Origin: Pedobacter yulinensis
GTDB lineage: Bacteria > Bacteroidota > Bacteroidia > Sphingobacteriales > Sphingobacteriaceae
Assembly (NCBI RefSeq): GCF_003029735.1
Contig: NZ_KZ686270.1
Location: 372,001-436,000 of the forward strand
DNA length: 64,000 nt
Direction of reading: 5' to 3'
Part shown: positions 17,351 to 26,100 of the stretch, piece after piece
How the letters are laid out: each line of letters starts with the position of its first letter
Position numbering within the stretch: the first letter of the stretch is position 1
The notes under the pieces: model-generated
What the model was told of the DNA's origin: nothing
What the model saw: the letters and a program-made list of their open reading frames with translations, nothing else
Databases searched by the model: none
Made by a program: the position numbers and the translations under genes

Positions 17351-17988
17351 AGCAGGAATTACAATCTGCCCGCAAGCCGGCCAGACAGCGGGAAGCAGCC
17401 AATGGGAGCCTCGTATCGATAAGCAGACAAATGAAACACAAAGCCTTGCACAACGGGGCAGCAGTACGGCCTTGTGGGAAACACTGCTCATCACTGCATG
17501 CTGATGTTCAGCGACCGGAGACATAAACACCAGGCGCTGACAGATTAGAACAGGTGAGGACCCGATAACAGCCAGATAGTGCAATCAGGGCTGCCGGTGC
17601 GCCTGTGGCAGGCCTCGGGGAAATTGATATCGGGGAAGATCGCAGTTATGAACAAAACAAGCGGCAAGCCTCAACTGTGCGTTTTAGATTTGCCAACAGG
17701 CGTAAGAAAGCTGCGATCGAAGCCTTTCTTCCAGGAGCCTGCGTACGTCAAACAAAATAGACTTAAATCCAATTGCCGCCAGCTTTATTTGAAAAACGGG
17801 CGACCACAATCATACAATGCCTGGTTACCTGCAAATCTGAACGGACTCAAACCTGTACACCCTCTGGTTATCAAAAACGAGACATCGCGCCGCAAAACCC
17901 ATGTCTTAAATGGAATACGACTAAGATTGGCTTGCTGCAGCTTTTCTCTACGCGCCTGATGCTCATGTTTAGTCCCCGCTTTACAACC
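17351..17988. other. Gap without a supported gene
   Basis: About 640 bp lie between the EEP-family gene and the end of radC. Open frames of up to 126 codons occur on the plus strand (17579-17959), but their products are compositionally random, lack signals or domains, and run across the radC 3' side. I see no RNA gene or clear repeat here. Confidence 0.5.
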
Positions 17989-18693
17989 TCAGGCCTCAAG
18001 AAGACCCTCATCACGGAAACTGCAGTAACCGGCGGCGCCGATAATTATGTGGTCCATGACCGGTATGCCCATTACCTGGCCGGCGCTGCGCAGGCGGCGG
18101 GTAAGTGCAATATCTTCTGCACTTGGCGTAATGCTGCCTGAAGGATGATTATGCGCCAGGATGATATAGGCTGCGCCGTTCTCCAGCGCCGTTCTGAAAA
18201 TGATTTTCGGGTCTGCAACAGTAGCAGACTGGCCCCCGTGGCTGATGAGTTTTAGACCCTTGATCAAACTAGCCCTGTTTAGCATCAGAATCCAGAACTC
18301 TTCATGATCCAGATCTGAAAGATGTGGGTGCAGGGCGCGATATGCATCGCGAGAACATTCCAGTTTATTGCAAGCAGGAACCGGAAGTTCAGAACGCCGG
18401 CGTCCCAGTTCCAGCGCTGCCACCACAGACATCGCCTTCGCTTCGCCGATACCCTTAAACCGGCAAAGATCCCTGACAGATAACATTCCGAGCTGACTGA
18501 GATTGTTGCCGTATGCTGCAAGCATTCGTTTGCTCAGATCTACAGCCGTTTCGTTCTTACTTCCCGAACCGATCAAAATAGCGATCAGTTCGGCATCGGT
18601 AAGATGCCTTCTGCCATGCCCCATTAATTTTTCTCTCGGGCGGTCTGCTTCAGCCCAATGTTTGATACCGATTCGTTGATCGGCCGCGCTCAT
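17989..18693 (-). CDS. radC: RadC/YeeS-family JAMM-motif protein
   Basis: The 234-residue protein has a helix-hairpin-helix N-terminal part (LCRFKGIGEAKAMSVVAALELG, about 76-98) and a C-terminal JAMM/MPN domain with H181-N-H183-P-S-G and Asp194, the expected zinc site. It is widely conserved. The name implies DNA repair, but the actual role is unsettled. The frame extends to 18747, yet a perfect TATATTTG -7 box at 18718-18725 lies inside that extension, so ATG 18693 (MSAADQRIGIKHWAEADRP) is preferred. Confidence 0.9.
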   Translation of the reverse strand: MSAADQRIGIKHWAEADRPREKLMGHGRRHLTDAELIAILIGSGSKNETAVDLSKRMLAAYGNNLSQLGMLSVRDLCRFKGIGEAKAMSVVAALELGRRRSELPVPACNKLECSRDAYRALHPHLSDLDHEEFWILMLNRASLIKGLKLISHGGQSATVADPKIIFRTALENGAAYIILAHNHPSGSITPSAEDIALTRRLRSAGQVMGIPVMDHIIIGAAGYCSFRDEGLLEA

Positions 18694-18717
18694 ATCTATT
18701 ACCCTGCAACCCATACC

Positions 18718-18725
18718 CAAATATA
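18718..18725 (-). promoter_or_regulatory. Candidate -7 box of radC
   Basis: The minus strand reads TATATTTG, a perfect consensus, 25 bp before ATG 18693. No matching TTG is visible upstream. Confidence 0.45.
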
Positions 18726-18784
18726 TATATTTTTCTTTGAAAAACATATTTTATCTGAAAAAGAAAACAATAATTTTTCAGCAA

Positions 18785-18820
18785 ACAAAAAAACGGGATA
18801 CACTTGCGCATATCCCGTTA
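18785..18820 (-). terminator. Terminator of rpsT
   Basis: On the minus strand AACGGGATA and TATCCCGTT pair (18819-18811 with 18800-18792) around a 10-nt loop and run into a T tract. It begins about 20 bp after rpsT. Confidence 0.88.
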
Positions 18821-18839
18821 TATGATAATGAGTTACTAC

Positions 18840-19094
18840 CTACTGCAGGCCGTTAACGAATCTTGTCAGTTTTGACTTGTTGTTGGCAGCTTTATTTTTG
18901 TGAATAACGTTTTTCTTGGCCAAACGATCCAACATCGAAATTACTTTCGGCAAAAGTTCTGAAGCTGTTTTTTTATCTTCAGCCGCACGTAACCTCTTGA
19001 TGAAGGTACGGGTGGTCTTAGCCTGATACCGGTTGCGTAAACGTTTCGCTGCGTTAGCCCTTATTCTTTTTAAAGCTGATTTATGATTTGCCAT
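18840..19094 (-). CDS. rpsT: 30S ribosomal protein S20
   Basis: The 84-residue, Lys/Arg/Ala-rich protein begins MANHKSALKRIRANAAKRLR, the standard S20 start, and ends with the conserved AANNKSKLTRFVNGL. It binds 16S rRNA during 30S assembly. It is a single-gene unit with a near-perfect promoter upstream and a terminator downstream. Confidence 0.97.
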   Translation of the reverse strand: MANHKSALKRIRANAAKRLRNRYQAKTTRTFIKRLRAAEDKKTASELLPKVISMLDRLAKKNVIHKNKAANNKSKLTRFVNGLQ

Positions 19095-19133
19095 TGTAAT
19101 TTAGCCTTTTGTCTTTTCTTTTTTTTCGGACTG

Positions 19134-19164
19134 CAAATATAGAAGTTATCTTTTTAACTTGCAA
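19134..19164 (-). promoter_or_regulatory. Consensus promoter of rpsT
   Basis: On the minus strand TTG (19164-19162), a 20-bp spacer and TATATTTG (19141-19134) match the Bacteroidota housekeeping promoter exactly. Transcription would start about 35-40 bp before the ATG. Confidence 0.75.
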
Positions 19165-19270
19165 TACATCAGCAAGAAATATTTTGATCAGCGCGTCACA
19201 ATCACGCTTCACCCAACTCCTTCACCGCCCAAAAAAACCACATCCGCCGCGAGAATCTGTGGTAAAATGT

Positions 19271-19278
19271 TATTTTTG
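19271..19278 (+). promoter_or_regulatory. Candidate -7 box of purN
   Basis: TATTTTTG fits TAnnTTTG and lies 17 bp before the GTG start of purN. No TTG is visible at the normal spacing. The short leader would be only about 10 nt. Confidence 0.4.
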
Positions 19279-19295
19279 ACCTAAAACAGCCGCAC

Positions 19296-19874
19296 GTGAA
19301 AAAACGAATTGCCATATTCGCCTCCGGGTCAGGATCCAATGCTCAAAAACTGATGGAGCATTTCAAAAGAAGCGCAGATGCTGAAATTGCCCTGGTGCTT
19401 TCCAACAACCCAGAAGCATATGTATTGCAGCGCGCCGATAATTTCGAAATTCCCTCTCATGTTTTTGACCGGCATGAATTTTATGAAACCGACCAGGTCA
19501 TAGACCTGCTTAAAAATCTCGACATCGACTTTATTGTCCTGGCTGGTTTCCTCTGGCTTATTCCGCAGCGGCTCATTTCAGCCTATGCCGGGCGCATTGT
19601 GAACATTCATCCGGCCATTTTGCCAAAATATGGCGGCAAGGGCATGTATGGAGACCATGTTCACAAAGCGGTGCTCGCTGCCGGCGAAACTGAAGGCGGC
19701 ATTACGATTCATTATGTAAATGAGCACTATGATGAGGGCGAATACATTTACCAGGCACGATACAGGATTGATAAGGACGACAGTATCGAAATGGTGAAAT
19801 TTAAAGGCCAGCAACTGGAGCACCAGCACTATCCCCGGGTGGTCGAAAGTCTGATGAAAAAGATCAGGAAGTAA
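19296..19874 (+). CDS. purN: Phosphoribosylglycinamide formyltransferase
   Basis: The 192-residue protein catalyses the third step of purine synthesis, transferring formyl from 10-formyl-THF to GAR. It shows FASGSGSNAQKLMEHF at the phosphate-binding N-terminus (about 8-23), the catalytic block NIHPAILPKYGGKGMYGDHVH (Asn and His, about 103-123) and ITIHYVNEHYDEGEYI with the catalytic Asp. The start is a GTG, chosen because MKKRIAIFASGSG is the family N-terminus and no ATG fits. It is followed 133 bp later by purH, another purine gene. Confidence 0.94.
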   Translation: MKKRIAIFASGSGSNAQKLMEHFKRSADAEIALVLSNNPEAYVLQRADNFEIPSHVFDRHEFYETDQVIDLLKNLDIDFIVLAGFLWLIPQRLISAYAGRIVNIHPAILPKYGGKGMYGDHVHKAVLAAGETEGGITIHYVNEHYDEGEYIYQARYRIDKDDSIEMVKFKGQQLEHQHYPRVVESLMKKIRK

Positions 19875-19977
19875 GCGCTTCAAAGGCCGAAACAAACTGA
19901 AAGTCAATGGCCTGCGCAGAAGTGCGCCGGGAAAATGCTTTCTGCGTTTTTGATTCAGAATTCTCGTTCAAAAAACC

Positions 19978-19985
19978 TAATTTTG
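19978..19985 (+). promoter_or_regulatory. Candidate -7 box of purH
   Basis: TAATTTTG matches TAnnTTTG and lies 21 bp before the purH ATG. A TTG upstream is at a non-standard distance (25 bp). Confidence 0.4.
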
Positions 19986-20006
19986 CGGCTCAAATTCCAG
20001 TAACAA

Positions 20007-21533
20007 ATGAGTCAACCGATCAAAATCAAAAACGCTTTAATTTCAGTTTATTATAAAGACGGCCTGGAGCCCCTGGTTAAGCTTCTTGCAGCCAACGGCG
20101 TCCAGTTGTTTTCTACAGGCGGCACAGAACAGTTTATAAAAGACCTGCAATTGCCTGTTACAGCCGTTGAAGATTTGACCGGTTATCCATCTATACTCGG
20201 CGGTCGCGTTAAGACCCTCCACCCTAAAGTTTTTGGCGGCATTTTGAACCGCCGGGGTTTAGCCCAGGACCAGGAGCAGATCAGCCAATATGAAATACCT
20301 GAAATTGACCTGGTTATTGTTGACCTTTATCCGTTCGAAGAAACGGTTGCAGCAGGTGGTTCTGCAGAAGAGATTATTGAAAAAATTGACATTGGTGGTA
20401 TATCGCTGATCCGTGCGGCAGCGAAAAACTTTAACGATGTGGTCATCATTGCCTCCAAAGATGATTATTCTTCATTGCTGGCGCAGCTGGAAACGCAAGA
20501 AGGTGCCACCACGCTGGCACAACGCAGGGAATATGCCCGCAAAGCTTTTCATGTATCTTCGCACTACGATACGGCCATCTTCAATTATTTCAATGCCGAA
20601 GAGCCGCTTCCGGTTTTCAAACAAAGCGTAAAACAGGCCAGGGCGCTCCGGTATGGCGAAAACCCACACCAGCAGGGCATTTTTTACGGCGACCTGGACA
20701 GCATGTTTACCAAACTGAACGGTAAAGAGTTGTCTTACAACAACCTGGTCGACGTAGATGCCGCGGTAAGCTTGATCGATGAGTTCGATGCGCCTACGTT
20801 TGCGATATTGAAGCACACGAACGCCTGTGGGATTGCCTCCCGTGAAACCGTCCTGCAGGCCTGGAAAGATGCGCTTGCCTGTGACCCCGTATCTGCCTTT
20901 GGCGGCGTACTGATTACCAACCGCGAGGTTGACCTCGCTACTGCAGAAGAAATCAACAAGCTGTTTTTCGAAGTACTGATTGCCCCGGCTTATCAGCAGG
21001 AAGCAATTGACCTGTTCAGCACCAAAAAGAACCGCGTTATCCTGAAGCGGAACAATGTTGAGCTGAGCAAAAAGCAGTTCAAGACCTTACTCAATGGGGT
21101 TATCGAGCAAGATAAGGACCTCACCATCGAGGGACCTGCGCAAATGACGACAGTTACCGAGAAAGCGCCAACTGCCGCAGAACTTGAAGACCTCTATTTT
21201 GCAAACAAGATTGTAAAGCACACAAAATCCAACACCATCGTGCTGGTTAAAGACGGTGTGCTGGTGGCAAGCGGTGTTGGGCAGACCTCGCGCGTAGACG
21301 CACTCAGACAGGCGATTGAAAAAGCTGCTTCGTTTAACTTTAGCGTAAAAGGCGCCGTAATGGCTTCTGACGCTTTTTTTCCGTTTCCTGATTGCGTGGA
21401 AATTGCAGCCGATGCCGGAATTACCGCAGTGCTGCAGCCTGGCGGCTCTATCAAGGACGCCGACTCTGTAGCCAAGGCAAATGAAAAGGGGATTGCAATG
21501 GTAACAACCGGCATCCGACATTTCAAACATTAA
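20007..21533 (+). CDS. purH: Bifunctional AICAR transformylase / IMP cyclohydrolase
   Basis: The 508-residue enzyme performs the last two steps of IMP synthesis. The N-terminal MGS-like IMP cyclohydrolase domain (about 1-150) shows LFSTGGTEQFI and the block ILGGRVKTLHPKVFGGIL. The C-terminal AICARFT domain (about 170-508) carries LRYGENPHQQG, the KHTNACGIAS block with the catalytic Lys-His, and the terminal QPGGSIKDADSV. The length is typical. It precedes mreB, with about 120 bp between. Confidence 0.96.
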   Translation: MSQPIKIKNALISVYYKDGLEPLVKLLAANGVQLFSTGGTEQFIKDLQLPVTAVEDLTGYPSILGGRVKTLHPKVFGGILNRRGLAQDQEQISQYEIPEIDLVIVDLYPFEETVAAGGSAEEIIEKIDIGGISLIRAAAKNFNDVVIIASKDDYSSLLAQLETQEGATTLAQRREYARKAFHVSSHYDTAIFNYFNAEEPLPVFKQSVKQARALRYGENPHQQGIFYGDLDSMFTKLNGKELSYNNLVDVDAAVSLIDEFDAPTFAILKHTNACGIASRETVLQAWKDALACDPVSAFGGVLITNREVDLATAEEINKLFFEVLIAPAYQQEAIDLFSTKKNRVILKRNNVELSKKQFKTLLNGVIEQDKDLTIEGPAQMTTVTEKAPTAAELEDLYFANKIVKHTKSNTIVLVKDGVLVASGVGQTSRVDALRQAIEKAASFNFSVKGAVMASDAFFPFPDCVEIAADAGITAVLQPGGSIKDADSVAKANEKGIAMVTTGIRHFKH

Positions 21534-21549
21534 AAAAATCTGGTTCAAC

Positions 21550-21587
21550 GTGCCCTTATAAACAACGTTCTTTTTATACACGGGCAC
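21550..21587 (+). terminator. Possible hairpin terminator after purH
   Basis: GTGCCC (21550-21555) pairs with GGGCAC (21582-21587), and TATAAA pairs with TTTATA inside. No strong T tract follows on the plus strand, so it may be an attenuating or stabilising hairpin. Confidence 0.35.
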
Positions 21588-21620
21588 AATAAAAAGATTA
21601 GTTTTTCATTAGGAATAGTA

Positions 21621-21628
21621 TAAATTTG
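21621..21628 (+). promoter_or_regulatory. Candidate -7 box of the mre operon
   Basis: TAAATTTG is a perfect TAnnTTTG located 27 bp before the mreB ATG. The -33 region lacks a clear TTG. Confidence 0.45.
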
Positions 21629-21655
21629 TTAACATCACATATTACCTTCATATAA

Positions 21656-22678
21656 ATGGGTCTATTCAATTGGTTTACACAGGAAGTCGCTATCGACCTC
21701 GGTACGGCAAATACCTTAATAATACATAATGACAAGGTCGTTGTAGACGAGCCTTCGATCGTCGCCTTCGACCGCGCAACCAATAAAGTCATTGCCATTG
21801 GCCGGCAGGCCATGCAGATGGAAGGTAAAACCCACGACAACATCAAAACGGTACGGCCGCTGAAAGACGGGGTTATTGCAGATTTCAATGCTGCAGAAGC
21901 CATGATCAAGGGAATGATCCGCATGCTGAACGGCGGCAAAGGCTGGATGTTCCCGTCTTTGCGTATGGTGATCTGTATCCCATCGGGCATTACAGAGGTG
22001 GAAAAACGGGCCGTTCGCGATTCTGCCGAAATTGCCGGCGCAAAAGAAGTTTACCTCATCCATGAGCCAATGGCTGCAGCTGTCGGGATTGGCATTGATG
22101 TAGAAGAGCCGATGGGCAATATGATCATCGATATCGGCGGCGGAACGACAGAAATTGCTGTTATTGCACTTTCAGGCATTGTTTGCGACCAGTCTATCCG
22201 GGTTGCAGGCGACAATTTCGATTCTGATATCGTTAACTACATCCGCAGGCAGCACAACATCATGATCGGTGACCGTACAGCCGAAAAGATCAAAATTGAG
22301 GTCGGTGCTTCACTGCCCGAGTTACAGGACCCGCCTGCAGATTTTGCCGTTCAGGGACGCGACCTGATGACAGGTGTACCGAAACAGATCACGGTTTCGT
22401 ACACCGAAATTGCCCACTGCCTGGACAAGTCCATCTCAAAGATCGAAGAAGCCATTCTTAAGGCCCTGGAAATTACGCCCCCCGAGCTTTCTGCAGATAT
22501 TTACCAGACCGGCATTTACCTGACGGGCGGCGGTGCTTTGTTGAGGGGTCTTGATAAACGCGTAGCTTCGAAAACGAAATTACCGGTGCACGTAGCAGAA
22601 GACCCGCTGCGCGCAGTGGTTCGCGGAACTGGCATCGCTCTCAAAAATATCGGAAATTATAAATTCTTAATGCAGTAA
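21656..22678 (+). CDS. mreB: Rod shape-determining protein MreB
   Basis: The 340-residue bacterial actin polymerises under the membrane and guides lateral wall synthesis. It shows the actin-fold ATP-binding blocks: IDLGTANTLI (phosphate 1, about 14-23), DIGGGTTEIAVIAL (phosphate 2, about 158-171), and LTGGGALLRGLDK (adenosine, about 288-300). It is first in the cluster mreB-mreC-mreD-mrdA-rodA. Confidence 0.97.
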   Translation: MGLFNWFTQEVAIDLGTANTLIIHNDKVVVDEPSIVAFDRATNKVIAIGRQAMQMEGKTHDNIKTVRPLKDGVIADFNAAEAMIKGMIRMLNGGKGWMFPSLRMVICIPSGITEVEKRAVRDSAEIAGAKEVYLIHEPMAAAVGIGIDVEEPMGNMIIDIGGGTTEIAVIALSGIVCDQSIRVAGDNFDSDIVNYIRRQHNIMIGDRTAEKIKIEVGASLPELQDPPADFAVQGRDLMTGVPKQITVSYTEIAHCLDKSISKIEEAILKALEITPPELSADIYQTGIYLTGGGALLRGLDKRVASKTKLPVHVAEDPLRAVVRGTGIALKNIGNYKFLMQ

Positions 22679-22802
22679 AGAGGAACACCCTGACAGCTAA
22701 CCCTGCGCTGGCAAGTTTAACATCACATGCCCGCACCATACGGAGCCGGCACCGCTTTTCGTTTACTGTCAAACCTCTGCCTAATGATCATACTTTGAAA
22801 CA

Positions 22803-23642
22803 ATGCGTAACCTTTGGATTTTCTTAAGCAGATATAACGCATTCTTCTTCCTGATCATTTTCCTTGTAGCGGGTATTGTGCTAACCGTTAAAAACAACGC
22901 ATATCAGCGCAGCATTACGCTGAACTCGACAAACGCTGTTGTCGGCGGCGCCTACGAACGGCTCAATATCGTGAAACGTTACCTGAACCTGGGCATGGTC
23001 AATGACAGCCTGGCGCGGGAAAACGCCCTGCTCAAAACAGAACTCCTTGCGTTGCGAACAGTAGACAGCGCAAAAGATGTGACGGTTAAGGACACCACGC
23101 TCCAGGTACAGTACACATACCTGCCGGCCAAGGTGATCAAAAATTCCTTTACCCTGCGCAACAACATCATCACCATCAATAAAGGGCGGTTGGATGGTCT
23201 CCAGCCCGATATGGCTGTAATTTCGCCCGGGCAGGGGGTCATTGGCCTGATACGTGACGTATCCGATCACCTGGCTACCGTACGTTCGCTGCTGCATAAG
23301 GATACGCGCATCAGTGTGGCCATCAAGAAAAACAATGCGCTCGGCTCTCTCGTATGGGGTGACCGCAACTTCGATATCCGGAAAGCGTTTGTAACCGACA
23401 TTCCAAATCACGTAAAAATGGTGGTAGGCGATACGATCATTACTTCGGGTGCGGGCGAGTTCCCGGTGGGTATTCCAGTGGGCCGCGTTCGCAAGACAAA
23501 CATCAGCACAGGAGATAACTTTCTGGCCGCCGAGGTCACTCTGTTTAACGATTTCAGCAACCTGCAATATGTTTATGTGATCAAGAACAAGTACGCCCGC
23601 GAACAGAAACTTCTTGAACAAAATAGCAAAACTGATGAATAG
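22803..23642 (+). CDS. mreC: Rod shape-determining protein MreC
   Basis: The 279-residue protein has a short cytoplasmic N-terminus, one transmembrane helix (FFFLIIFLVAGIVLTV, about 14-30), a coiled coil (about 60-90), and a periplasmic beta-barrel pair with GLQPDMAVISPGQGVIG and DTIITSGAGEFPVGIPVG. It links MreB and MreD to PBP2 in the elongasome. Its last codons overlap mreD by 8 bp. Confidence 0.93.
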   Translation: MRNLWIFLSRYNAFFFLIIFLVAGIVLTVKNNAYQRSITLNSTNAVVGGAYERLNIVKRYLNLGMVNDSLARENALLKTELLALRTVDSAKDVTVKDTTLQVQYTYLPAKVIKNSFTLRNNIITINKGRLDGLQPDMAVISPGQGVIGLIRDVSDHLATVRSLLHKDTRISVAIKKNNALGSLVWGDRNFDIRKAFVTDIPNHVKMVVGDTIITSGAGEFPVGIPVGRVRKTNISTGDNFLAAEVTLFNDFSNLQYVYVIKNKYAREQKLLEQNSKTDE

Positions 23643-24150
23643 CCGGGTCGTGATCATAAATATTGTGCGCTGGTTGCTGCTTTTCTTTGTGCAGATCTTC
23701 CTGCTGCGCAACCTGGGTTTTTACAACCTCTCGACCCCATTCATTTACGTCTTGTTTGTGCTGGCGCTGCCTTTCGGCATGCCAAATCTGCTGCTTTACC
23801 TGCTTGCTTTCGGCACCGGCATTGCAATGGATGCGTTTTATGATACCCTCGGTGTTCATGCCACCGCCTGCGCGGTGCTGGCCTTTGTCAGGATTTCCTT
23901 TATTTCTGTTACAGTTAACCGGGATGGATTTGACGAGCCCGAGCCCTCGCTTAGCGCAATGGGATTCAAATGGTTTGGCCTTTACGCGCTGCTCTGCATA
24001 TTTTTTCACCACCTGGTTGTGTTTTTTTTAGAGGCTTTCAGGCTGAGCGAGCTCGGTTATACGCTGGGAAGATGTCTTGTAAGTTGTATATTTACCTTGT
24101 TCCTGGTGCTGCTGGCCCAGTTCATCTTTTATAAAAGGAAGTCGCGGTAA
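23635..24150 (+). CDS. mreD: Rod shape-determining protein MreD
   Basis: The 171-residue, very hydrophobic protein has about five membrane spans (e.g. VVIINIVRWLLLFFVQIFLL and LLYLLAFGTGIAMDAFYDT), as expected of MreD. ATG 23635 is preferred over the upstream TTG 23614 because it overlaps the mreC stop (ATGAATAG), a typical coupled start. It is directly followed by mrdA. Confidence 0.85.
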   Translation: MNSRVVIINIVRWLLLFFVQIFLLRNLGFYNLSTPFIYVLFVLALPFGMPNLLLYLLAFGTGIAMDAFYDTLGVHATACAVLAFVRISFISVTVNRDGFDEPEPSLSAMGFKWFGLYALLCIFFHHLVVFFLEAFRLSELGYTLGRCLVSCIFTLFLVLLAQFIFYKRKSR

Positions 24151-26100
24151 ATGAATAATCTTTTCAACAGGAAATACGTAGTTCAGGGTGTTTTTATCGT
24201 TGTACTGCTGATCCTGGTTGCCAAGCTTTTTTATATCCAGATTGCCAGCGACAAGTACTTCATCTCGGCAAACAGCAATGTGCTTCGCAACATTTTCACC
24301 TACCCTGCAAGGGGCGCCATTCTTGATCGCAATGGCCACGTGCTGGTACAGAATGAGCCGGTTTACGACCTGATGGTTACGCCCAAAGAGGTCAAGCCAT
24401 TTGATACGCTCGATCTGTGCCGGACCATCGGTATTGATAAAAAAAAGTTTGACAAAAACTGGCGCAAGGCCATTTCCCAGAATGGATACCGGGAAAGTAT
24501 TTTCGAAAAACAACTATCAGTACAGGTCTATGCGCGCCTGCAGGAAAAACTGGGCCGGTACAGCGGCTTCCGGGTACAAAAGCGTACCGTGCGCCAATAT
24601 CCGGACAGCGTGGGCGGACAGCTTTTCGGTTATGTTAAAGAGGTGAGCGAAAAGGATATTAAAAACTCTGGTGGTTATTACCGCATGGGCGATTACATCG
24701 GCAAAAGCGGTCTGGAAATGAGTTACGAAGAAGTGCTCCGCGGCCAGCGCGGCATAACTCGTATGATTTACGATGTGCACAATGTAGCCCAGGGAAGTTA
24801 TGCGAATGGCGAATTTGACACCTTGGCTGTTTCAGGTGCCCAACTTATTTCCGGTATCGACATCAAGCTGCAAAAGCTTGGCGAGAAACTTATGCAGAAC
24901 AAGGTGGGCGCCATCGTTGCCATTGAACCCGCCACCGGCGAAATACTCTCATTTGTCAGCAGCCCCTCTTACGATCCCAATCTTACCGTGGGACGCGACT
25001 GGGGGAACAATTACATGAAACTCTTTGCAAACCCTTACCGGGTATTTAACAGCAGGCCCATTCAGGGCATGTATCCGCCGGGGTCGTCTTTCAAACCGAT
25101 CGATGCACTCATCGGCATGCAGGAGGGCGTAATTGATCCGAATACAACATTCTTTTGCCCGGGTTTTTACCAGGCAGGCAGGCACCGGGTTCGCTGCGAA
25201 CATGTCGACGGCAACACCAACCTCAGGCGGGGACTGGCCCGCAGCTGTAATACGTATGCCTGTTACATCTTTCAAAAGCTGCTGACGCGGAAAGGCATGA
25301 AAAGCCAGCGTGCCATGTATGGCGACTGGGAAGAAAAAATCAGGAAATTCGGCTTTGGCCATAAACTGGAGATCGACCTGCCTTACGAACGTAAAGGAAT
25401 CTTTTACACCGAAGAAGAATATAATAAACGCTGGGGCAAACGCTGGGGATACACAACGGTCATTTCGCTGGCCATTGGCCAGGGAGAGATCACCGCAACA
25501 CCGCTGCAAATGGCCAATGCCATGGCAATCATAGCCAACCGTGGTTATTACTACCGGCCGCACATTATCAAAAGCGTTGGCGATAACCGCGAAATTGACG
25601 AGAAATACCGCAGCAAAAACTTTGCAGGTGTAGATGCACGGCATTATGAACCAGTTATCGACGGCATGGAAGATGCTGTGAACGCGGGGTACGGCACCGC
25701 TTATGCATCGCGGGTACCCAACATCCTGCTCTGCGGAAAAACCGGAACCGTGCAAAATCCACATGGTAAAAACCATGCGGTATTCATTGGTTTCGCACCC
25801 CGGGTTAACCCGAAAATTGCAATTGCCGTCATTGTGGAAAATGCCGGCTACGGCGGGTCTTATGCTGCACCGATAGCCAGTTATATGGTTGAACAGTACC
25901 TGACAGACAGCATTTCGCCGGGCCGCCGCGCCCAGGCCGACTGGATGATGCAGCAAAACCTCCTCCCAGCGCTAAAAACCAAAGTAAAACCGGGCCGGAT
26001 TGATACCATCAGGAACAGGATTGATACGGCCAGAAAAAAGCCTGACACAGGCTCCCGCAAGACAACTACACAGCCTACGAAAGCCGAACGCAAGCCATGA
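24151..26100 (+). CDS. mrdA: Penicillin-binding protein 2 (elongasome transpeptidase)
   Basis: The 649-residue class B PBP has one N-terminal transmembrane helix (about 10-28), a pedestal domain (RGAILDRNGHVLVQNEPVYD) and a transpeptidase domain. The catalytic motifs are S-S-F-K at about 312-315, S-C-N at about 364-366 and K-T-G at about 529-531. It crosslinks peptidoglycan during rod elongation. The C-terminal 40 residues are Lys/Thr/Arg-rich and probably disordered. The stop overlaps the rodA start by 4 bp (ATGA). Confidence 0.95.
   Translation: MNNLFNRKYVVQGVFIVVLLILVAKLFYIQIASDKYFISANSNVLRNIFTYPARGAILDRNGHVLVQNEPVYDLMVTPKEVKPFDTLDLCRTIGIDKKKFDKNWRKAISQNGYRESIFEKQLSVQVYARLQEKLGRYSGFRVQKRTVRQYPDSVGGQLFGYVKEVSEKDIKNSGGYYRMGDYIGKSGLEMSYEEVLRGQRGITRMIYDVHNVAQGSYANGEFDTLAVSGAQLISGIDIKLQKLGEKLMQNKVGAIVAIEPATGEILSFVSSPSYDPNLTVGRDWGNNYMKLFANPYRVFNSRPIQGMYPPGSSFKPIDALIGMQEGVIDPNTTFFCPGFYQAGRHRVRCEHVDGNTNLRRGLARSCNTYACYIFQKLLTRKGMKSQRAMYGDWEEKIRKFGFGHKLEIDLPYERKGIFYTEEEYNKRWGKRWGYTTVISLAIGQGEITATPLQMANAMAIIANRGYYYRPHIIKSVGDNREIDEKYRSKNFAGVDARHYEPVIDGMEDAVNAGYGTAYASRVPNILLCGKTGTVQNPHGKNHAVFIGFAPRVNPKIAIAVIVENAGYGGSYAAPIASYMVEQYLTDSISPGRRAQADWMMQQNLLPALKTKVKPGRIDTIRNRIDTARKKPDTGSRKTTTQPTKAERKP

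Noticed and set aside
17579..17959. 126-codon plus-strand ORF between the EEP gene and radC
   Set aside because: Its composition is random-looking, it has no signal, domain or promoter, and it overlaps another similar frame.
18694..18747. Extended N-terminus of RadC
   Set aside because: A perfect -7 box (18718-18725) lies inside the extension, so the mRNA likely starts after it.
22881..23711. 276-codon minus-strand ORF opposite mreC
   Set aside because: It is fully antisense to mreC, which has all family features; codon bias of mreC explains the open antisense frame.
24949..25956. 335-codon minus-strand ORF opposite mrdA
   Set aside because: It is antisense to the transpeptidase domain of PBP2 and shows no recognisable protein features.
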